From Prevotellaceae bacterium (GTDB lineage Bacteria > Bacteroidota > Bacteroidia > Bacteroidales > UBA932): a DNA stretch of 10,357 nucleotides. Position 1 is the stretch's first letter, and the number at the start of each line of letters is the position of its first letter. Shown here piece after piece: positions 6,248 through 10,357 of this stretch. The DNA is taken from positions 1 through 10,357 of the forward strand of contig JAIRXY010000293.1 in the NCBI GenBank assembly GCA_031268055.1. The letters are read 5' to 3'. The notes beneath the pieces are model-generated. The model did no database searches, had not been told where the DNA came from, and saw only the letters and a program-made list of their open reading frames with translations. Made by a program: the position numbers and the translations under genes.

Positions 6248-7453
6248 TTAGCTCAAAATGCTTTTTGCCTTCTCCAGCCCCTCGGCCAGCGCATGCACTT
6301 CGCCAAGCGTATTGTAGTAGGCAAAGGAGGCGCGCACCATGCCCGTAAGCCCATAGCGCTGCATTGTCGGCTCGGCGCAGAGCGTGCCGCTGCGCACGGC
6401 AATACCCTGCTTATCGAGCACCTGCGCAATGTCGAGGTGGTGAATATTCTTAAAGGCAAACGAAACAATGCCGCTTTTTCGCGGAGCATTGCCGTAGATG
6501 GTGAGGCCGCCTATGCTTTGTAGCCGCTCGGTAGCGCAGCGCAGCAGCTCCTCTTCGTGCAGCCGTATGGCGCTGGGGCTAATGCTTTTGGAAAATTCTA
6601 TGGCTGCTCCAAGCCCAATGGCGCCAATGTAGTTGGCTGTTCCCGCCTCGAACTTGTACGGGAGGTCGGCGTAGGTAGCTTTGGCAAACGTTACCGCTTT
6701 TATCATGTCGCCGCCGCCTTGGTAGGGCGGCATTTCGTTCAAATATTCCTCCTTTGCGTACAGCGCCCCTATGCCGGTAGGCCCGTAGATTTTGTGCCCC
6801 GAAAACGCGTAAAAATCGCAACCCATCTGCTGCACATCCACGGGGCCATGCTGCACTCCCTGCGCACCGTCCACCAGCACGGGAACGCCCAAGGCATGGG
6901 CTATACGGCAAATTTCGTCCACAGGGTTGATGGTACCCAGCACGTTGGAGACCTGCGCTACCGCCAGCAGCTTTGTTTTTTTCGATATCATCGAGGGCAG
7001 CATGTCCACGCGCAGCTCGCCGTTATCGGCAAAGGGCAGCGCCTTGAGCGCAGCGCCCTTGCGCTCGCACAGCAGCTGCCACGGCACAATGTTGCTGTGG
7101 TGCTCCATTTCCGTCACCAGAATTTCGTCGCCTGCTTTTACGTAGCGTTCGCCAAACGCAAACGCCACCAAGTTGACGCCCGCCGTGGTGCCTGCCGTAA
7201 AAATTACCTCGTGCGCTTTTGCCGCGTTGATATACCCGCGGACGCTTTCGCGGGCAGCCTCGTAGCGCGCGGTGCACTGCTCGGCCATGCGGTGCACGCC
7301 GCGGTGAATGTTCCCGTTGAGCGAAGTGTGCAGCTCGTTTACGGTATCAATCACCACCTGCGGCTTTTGCGAGGTGGCGGCGTTATCTAAGTACACCAAC
7401 GGCTTACCGTCGATGGTTTGCGACAGCAAGGGAAAGAGTGAGCGAATATCCAT
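6248..7453 (-). CDS. sufS: Cysteine desulfurase SufS
   Basis: 401 residues from the ATG at 7453, matching group II desulfurases. These PLP enzymes take sulfur from L-cysteine for Fe-S assembly, leaving alanine and an enzyme persulfide. Using E. coli SufS as a guide, every key residue appears at a constant offset of -5: His118 (cofactor stacking), Asp195 and Gln198 (pyridine ring and O3'), Lys221 in SGHKIYGPTG (Schiff base), Cys359 in RSGTLCAEP (persulfide carrier) and Arg374 (substrate carboxylate). DNAATSQKP (23-31) and the NIHRGVH loop (48-54) are also classic. The bases before the Cys encode Thr-Leu where E. coli has His-His. An in-frame ATG at 7549 would add 32 unrelated residues and lies next to the -7 element. 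No sufBCD or sufE/sufU is present here. Confidence 0.92.
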   Translation of the reverse strand: MDIRSLFPLLSQTIDGKPLVYLDNAATSQKPQVVIDTVNELHTSLNGNIHRGVHRMAEQCTARYEAARESVRGYINAAKAHEVIFTAGTTAGVNLVAFAFGERYVKAGDEILVTEMEHHSNIVPWQLLCERKGAALKALPFADNGELRVDMLPSMISKKTKLLAVAQVSNVLGTINPVDEICRIAHALGVPVLVDGAQGVQHGPVDVQQMGCDFYAFSGHKIYGPTGIGALYAKEEYLNEMPPYQGGGDMIKAVTFAKATYADLPYKFEAGTANYIGAIGLGAAIEFSKSISPSAIRLHEEELLRCATERLQSIGGLTIYGNAPRKSGIVSFAFKNIHHLDIAQVLDKQGIAVRSGTLCAEPTMQRYGLTGMVRASFAYYNTLGEVHALAEGLEKAKSILS

Positions 7454-7546
7454 AATTTTGCCGGATAGATTCTTTGTTACATGTGCGCTACTTACGGCGC
7501 GTAGCCATAGCTTGGATGCAGGTGGTAAGCAGCAAATAAATACGCG

Positions 7547-7577
7547 CAAAGATAGCTCCTTTTTTTACAATGCCCAA
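7547..7577 (-). promoter_or_regulatory. Promoter for sufS
   Basis: On the minus strand TTG (7575-7577), 20 bases, then TATCTTTG (7547-7554), a full TAnnTTTG match. A start near 7540 gives a leader of about 87 bases and rules out the upstream ATG at 7549. Confidence 0.7.
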
Positions 7578-7810
7578 CTTCGGTAAATTCAAATAGGGCT
7601 TCTGCTGCCTCCAAGCGCTTAAAAAAAGCTGTAGCGACCACCTAAAAAACATCTCGCTCAAAAAAATGCCTTTCTGTTTTTATCCATGCTGCACCAGCTG
7701 ACCAATAAATTGAAAGCGAACTCTACCCTTTTGCTTCGGATTAATATCACTTTCATTTTTTTCTTGAAATATAACCTGTCCTTTGGGTACAGTTTGGCGC
7801 GCATTACAGC
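7578..7810. other. Intergenic stretch, nothing identified
   Basis: Between the sufS promoter and the micro-ORF unit the sequence is T/A-rich with several short homopolymer runs. I see no convincing frame, RNA gene or terminator. Confidence 0.4.
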
Positions 7811-7818
7811 TACTTTTG
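7811..7818 (+). promoter_or_regulatory. Possible -7 element of the micro-ORF unit
   Basis: TACTTTTG is a perfect -7 match. Two upstream TTTG tetramers (7782-7785 and 7793-7796) sit 25 and 14 bases away, neither at the ideal 19-21, so the -33 part is uncertain. Transcription from about 7825 would end at the terminator near 8102, giving an RNA of roughly 280 bases. Confidence 0.4.
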
Positions 7819-7907
7819 CTGTCGGAAATCACGGCAGCGAGCGTTTCTCTTGTTGCTGAAATGTTTTTCCTAACGCTGTGATAAGCTCCGGCTAAATCTT
7901 AACTTGT

Positions 7908-7915
7908 AAGGAGGT
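7908..7915 (+). promoter_or_regulatory. Strong Shine-Dalgarno-like sequence AAGGAGGT
   Basis: A full anti-16S match lies 14 bases before the ATG at 7930. This is a rather long spacing, but notable because the recognised genes in this window show no clear Shine-Dalgarno sequence. It favours translation of the first micro-ORF, though the same bases could serve in RNA structure. Confidence 0.5.
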
Positions 7916-7929
7916 AAAAACTCAACCTG

Positions 7930-7986
7930 ATGAAAGCCCTAACCGAGCCTAAGCTTCAACCTATGAGAAAGCCCAAAAAAACTTAA
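7930..7986 (+). CDS. Putative micro-ORF 1 (18-residue basic peptide)
   Basis: Encodes MKALTEPKLQPMRKPKKT, Lys- and Pro-rich. It is the frame served by the AAGGAGGT at 7908-7915. I know no family for it. It could be a translated leader peptide, the first copy of a tandem peptide set, or chance. It ends 3 bases before the next ATG, an arrangement suited to translational coupling. Confidence 0.3.
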   Translation: MKALTEPKLQPMRKPKKT

Positions 7987-7989
7987 CTT

Positions 7990-8010
7990 ATGAAAGACGA
8001 AGAAGCCTAA
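7990..8010 (+). CDS. Putative micro-ORF 2 (6 residues)
   Basis: Encodes MKDEEA between two other micro-ORFs, with 3-base gaps on both sides (CTT before, CCT after). A product this short is probably only relevant as part of reinitiating translation or as a decayed repeat copy. No function is proposed. Confidence 0.2.
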   Translation: MKDEEA

Positions 8011-8013
8011 CCT

Positions 8014-8067
8014 ATGAAAGAAGTAAGCAATAAAAAGGCTTCATGCGTGGGCATTATGTGCAAGTAA
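8014..8067 (+). CDS. Putative micro-ORF 3 (17-residue Lys/Cys peptide)
   Basis: Encodes MKEVSNKKASCVGIMCK. Two cysteines spaced C-x4-C near the C-terminus, behind a charged N-terminal part, resemble the layout of a small modified-peptide precursor (leader plus short core). No maturase, protease or exporter gene specific to such peptides sits beside it, apart from the unspecific ABC exporter 0.7 kb away. Its stop codon falls at the base of the terminator hairpin, so the frame fills the transcript exactly to its end. It is not a family I recognise. Confidence 0.3.
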   Translation: MKEVSNKKASCVGIMCK

Positions 8068-8102
8068 AATCTCCCCCATAGGGGGGGGGATTTTTGATTT
8101 TT
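8066..8102 (+). terminator. Strong intrinsic terminator
   Basis: A 12-bp stem, AAAATCTCCCCC (8066-8077) against GGGGGGATTTT with one T-G pair, has a 5-base loop (8078-8082) inside a run of nine G. It is followed by TTTTTGATTTTT. Because an A-run precedes it, it could also act in the reverse direction. Confidence 0.75.
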
Positions 8103-8105
8103 GAA

Positions 8106-8735
8106 TAAATCCTTTCTCTACAACTTTTCAATTCATAAAAACACATTAGTGTCCGGTTAAGAAAATATTAATATCACCAAACTTCTTATAAGTAAATGAA
8201 TTTAAATATATTATTCAATTTTTCGATTTGAAAATTATTCTGACTTTTGCAGTAAAATTGTAAAAGTATGAATACTGGTAACCTGATTTTCGTGCGATTG
8301 TCCTGAAAGTTAAATGTAAATATTGACTTTCAACAGGTCGTTATGAAATGACGTAACTTATTGAAAATTAGCAAAATGTAAAGATGTTTTGCGATAAAGA
8401 AATAGATAGCTGATTGGGTGTCAATAATTTTACAGATTGACTGACACCTATCCAAAAGAATCGCTGATATGCAGCGTAATGGAGTGTTTAAGGTTCTACC
8501 ATTATTTGTGTGGAAAGACGATGAGGCCAATTGTTTTCTACCAACATTTCGCCTTAATACGGGGTGGAGGACAGGGAGCCACGTATCATTTTTTACCAAC
8601 AAACATTTTGTGCGCATGGCGGCACAAAAAAACAGGACAAATAATTTTGCGCGAATATCACATTTTACTCCCCACCCTCCGTAGATTCTCAGCACGACAA
8701 CTTGAGCAGCTTTGGCGTGCGCAGATAAGCACAAG
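8106..8735. other. AT-rich gene-free stretch with possible relics
   Basis: No frame is convincing. The two longest (8330-8734 minus, 8437-8811 plus) overlap each other, have no recognisable domain, and the second runs into the end of the permease gene. The composition is clearly more AT-rich than the flanking genes from 8106 to about 8480. An 8-bp inverted repeat TTTTGTGC/GCACAAAA (8606-8613 and 8622-8629, 8-base loop) lacks a T-tract in either direction. The stretch is best read as decayed DNA. Confidence 0.45.
8147..8306 (+). mobile_element. Possible vestige of an IS4-like element's left end
   Basis: TAGTGTCCGGTTAAG at 8147-8161 resembles terminal repeats I recall from Bacteroidota IS4-family elements. 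About 107 bp on, at 8268, an ATG starts MNTGNLIFVRLS and then stops. Transposases of that group commonly begin MNTGK..FAQ. No second copy of the terminal sequence and no DDE domain are visible, so at most this is a fragment. The identification is from memory. Confidence 0.3.
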
Positions 8736-10052
8736 CTACCGGTACATCATCCACTTCAAGAGCTCCTTAAGCGTTGGCTTCTTGCCGTACATCAAAATGC
8801 CTACACGGTAAATCCTGCCGGATACCCACACCGTAGCTACAAAGGTAGCGTAGAGTATGCCCAGCGATAGCGCAACCTGCCACACGGGAACGCCAAACGG
8901 TATTCGCGCCATCATCACTATCGGCGAGGTAAAGGGTATGATGGAAAACCAAAACGAAAGGGCGCTGTCGGGGTACTGAAACGTATTGAGCATAACAAAA
9001 ATACCCGCTATTAAGGGCATGGAGATGGGAAGCATGAGCTGCCGCGTGTCGGCCTCGGACTCTACAGCCGACCCTACGGCGGCAAACAGCGACGAGTAGA
9101 GCAGGTAGCCGCCAAGGAAAAATAGCACAAAGCAAGCGATAATCCACGTAAAGTTGAGGCCGGACAGGTAGCCGAGCGCATGCAGGTCGCCAATGCCGGA
9201 TAGACCAAAGATAGCATGGTTGGCAGCGCCTGCACCGGCCAGCCATCCGGTAACCTCAGCCGAGGCGAGAAGCTGCCCCGGCACGCCAACGAGCAGCAGC
9301 GTGAGCACAATCCACAGCGTAAATTGCAGCAGCCCTACCGCTGCCACGCCAAGTATTTTGCCCATCATCAGCTGGAATGGCCTGATGGACGAAACAATCA
9401 CTTCGACTACACGATTTACCTTTTCCTCAATAACGCTGCGCATTACCATGCCGCCAAACATAAAGATGAACATGTAAATAAGAAATGCGGAGGCGTACGA
9501 AATGGCCATTGTAACGCCTGCATGCGTACTCTGCTCTTCGCTGTTGTTGCCCCACTTTACGGTGGCAGCATGCAGCCTTGTGTGCGAATCCTGTATGATT
9601 TGAAGCAGCTGCGGAATGTTGTGCGCTTTCAGCTTGCGCTGCTCCACCTCGCGCGACAGCATGCCTACAACTTTTTGCTGCACCTCAAGGCTCACCTGCT
9701 TGGTAGAGTAAAATTTCAGCTCTTGCGGTTCGCCGCTGTCGTTCAGCTTGCCAATGTGCAGCAAAGCGTAGTAGCCTGACGCGTCAAAATTTTTGCTCAT
9801 GCCGGCGATATCGGCGTCCGGCAGCGCTGCGAAGCGGAGCACGTCGTCGGAAACCAGCACGGTGTCGAACGAATGTGTATCGTCGATAACGGCTACCACG
9901 TTCACATCGCTACTCTTGAGGCTCATGATGATAATGGGCGTGGCGGCCATGAGCGCCATGAGCAGCGGCGCCAAAAGCGTGAGCACAAAAAAAGATTTTT
10001 TGCGCACGCGGACGGTAAACTCTCGTCGGGCAACTAAGAAGATTTTATTCAT
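8736..10052 (-). CDS. ABC-2 type exporter permease (NatB-like)
   Basis: 438 residues. The architecture is a cytoplasmic start MNKIFLVARREFTVRVRKKS, a first helix (about 21-44), a large extracytoplasmic domain (about 46-180), then five helices (about 182-204, 230-256, 300-325, 340-357 and 390-412). The first two flank the hallmark cytoplasmic segment EEKVNRVVEVIVSS (209-222), typical of NatB/PF12698 permeases. Its ATG overlaps the stop of the upstream ATPase gene by 4 bp (ATGA), a strong sign of a paired exporter. NatAB of Bacillus exports sodium ions, but the substrate here is unknown. After its stop (8736) no clear terminator is visible before the AT-rich relic region. Confidence 0.9.
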   Translation of the reverse strand: MNKIFLVARREFTVRVRKKSFFVLTLLAPLLMALMAATPIIIMSLKSSDVNVVAVIDDTHSFDTVLVSDDVLRFAALPDADIAGMSKNFDASGYYALLHIGKLNDSGEPQELKFYSTKQVSLEVQQKVVGMLSREVEQRKLKAHNIPQLLQIIQDSHTRLHAATVKWGNNSEEQSTHAGVTMAISYASAFLIYMFIFMFGGMVMRSVIEEKVNRVVEVIVSSIRPFQLMMGKILGVAAVGLLQFTLWIVLTLLLVGVPGQLLASAEVTGWLAGAGAANHAIFGLSGIGDLHALGYLSGLNFTWIIACFVLFFLGGYLLYSSLFAAVGSAVESEADTRQLMLPISMPLIAGIFVMLNTFQYPDSALSFWFSIIPFTSPIVMMARIPFGVPVWQVALSLGILYATFVATVWVSGRIYRVGILMYGKKPTLKELLKWMMYR

Positions 10053-10357
10053 ACATCAACATTTTTTTCCTTTGTTACTGCGGCAATAAATACATCGTGC
10101 ATGCTTGGCTCAAGGCGTGCAAAGTACTCCACCTTCACGACCTTCAAAGCATGCTGTAGCAGCAAGTTCGCGTTGTCTTCGCAGGTAGCGCTTACGGTGG
10201 CCACCTGTAGCCCCGCCTCTTGCCTGCTTTCGCTTATGGTGAAGTTGGCGGCTGTGGCGGCGGCTGTAAATTTTTCGCTGTCGCCAACGTAGCGCAGCTC
10301 ATACCGCAGGCTGCCGTAGCTGCCGCGCACCTCGCCAAGCGTGCCGTGCAGCACGCA
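10049..10357 (-). CDS. ABC transporter ATP-binding protein, C-terminal part (NatA-like, partial)
   Basis: Only the last 102 codons lie in the window and the frame runs off the right edge. Walker and signature motifs are outside. The visible part has the composition of the regulatory tail that follows the nucleotide-binding domain in NatA-like ATPases (DUF4162-like). It ends with EYFARLEPSMHDVFIAAVTKE, where the LEPS(L/M)xDVFI motif is typical of this group's C-terminus. Function is inferred from that motif and from the 4-bp overlap with the permease gene. The true start lies beyond 10357. Confidence 0.8.
   Translation of the reverse strand, partial: CVLHGTLGEVRGSYGSLRYELRYVGDSEKFTAAATAANFTISESRQEAGLQVATVSATCEDNANLLLQHALKVVKVEYFARLEPSMHDVFIAAVTKEKNVDV

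Larger units (their letters stand above)
7922..8040 (+). repeat. Four degenerate repeats of an AACCTATGAAAGA core
   Basis: The core occurs as AACCTGATGAAAG (7924), AACCTATGAGAAAG (7956), AACTTATGAAAGA (7985) and AACCTATGAAAGA (8009), spaced 24-32 bases. Each is followed by an AAGCC or AAGC segment. Three of the four cores supply the ATG of a micro-ORF. The second ATG is internal to the first ORF. The pattern suggests local tandem duplication of a start-codon-bearing unit followed by divergence. Confidence 0.5.

Noticed and set aside
6557..7390. 277-codon plus-strand open frame opposite sufS
   Set aside because: It is entirely antisense to a gene with all catalytic residues conserved. Its His/Arg/Val-rich composition is that of the complement of a GC-rich coding strand.
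7922..8040. CRISPR-like array
   Set aside because: Repeats are short, diverged and irregularly spaced, with spacers of variable length and no cas genes nearby.
8490..8610. Three loosely similar TTCTACCA/TTTTACCAAC segments as a direct repeat
   Set aside because: Similarity is confined to about 10 bases with irregular spacing in AT-rich sequence, which chance can explain.
8606..8629. 8-bp inverted repeat as terminator of the ABC permease
   Set aside because: In the permease's direction the T-run precedes the hairpin instead of following it, so it does not fit an intrinsic terminator.
8330..8734. 134-codon minus-strand frame downstream of the permease
   Set aside because: No family resemblance, low-complexity start, overlaps another equally unconvincing frame on the other strand, and lies in AT-rich decayed DNA.
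8437..8811. 124-codon plus-strand frame running into the permease 3' end
   Set aside because: Its last 25 codons are antisense to the permease gene. The rest shows no motif or initiation signal.
9216..9779. 187-codon plus-strand open frame opposite the ABC permease
   Set aside because: Antisense shadow of a well-supported permease, with no recognisable protein features.

Overview
The window looks like chromosomal DNA from a member of the Bacteroidota, most likely Bacteroidales-like. The evidence is of three kinds. Several promoters have the Bacteroidota form (TTG or TTTG, about 20 bases, then TAnnTTTG), and the main protein genes have no clear Shine-Dalgarno sequence. The families present (Cytidylate_kin2-type kinase, FtsX/LolE-type permease close to rbfA, membrane-anchored metallophosphoesterase) are common in that phylum. 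A tRNA-His gene lacks a templated CCA end. I cannot place the organism more finely.

Layout, left to right. Positions 1-247 hold nothing I can identify. 248 to about 470 is the truncated left end of an IS1-family insertion sequence, with a zinc-ribbon InsA-like fragment. It abuts the intrinsic terminator of a minus-strand tRNA-His gene (528-602). Divergent from that tRNA, a plus-strand group encodes a flavin reductase-like protein, a Bax inhibitor-1/YccA-type membrane protein and, after its own likely promoter, a membrane-anchored metallophosphoesterase. A cytidylate kinase-like gene converges on it, with 14 bp between stop codons. A 386-bp divergent spacer follows, carrying two back-to-back promoters and a hairpin element. 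Then come rbfA (plus) and, converging on it, a LolC/LolE-type permease (minus) lying behind sufS (minus).

Between sufS and the last operon lie about 1.28 kb without a conventional gene. This gap contains a sufS promoter and a compact unit of probable promoter, strong Shine-Dalgarno sequence, three tandem micro-ORFs set in a degenerate repeat, and a 12-bp GC-rich intrinsic terminator. After that comes an AT-rich stretch with what may be an IS4-like relic. The window closes with an ABC-2 permease overlapping the 3' end of its ATP-binding partner by 4 bp, both minus strand, as in NatAB-type exporters.

Most genes are housekeeping: ribosome maturation, Fe-S sulfur supply, lipoprotein sorting and export. 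The least explained part is the micro-ORF unit at about 7811-8102, whose last frame encodes a 17-residue Lys/Cys peptide. That is the best candidate here for something undescribed. Its function is unknown, and the peptides may not be translated.
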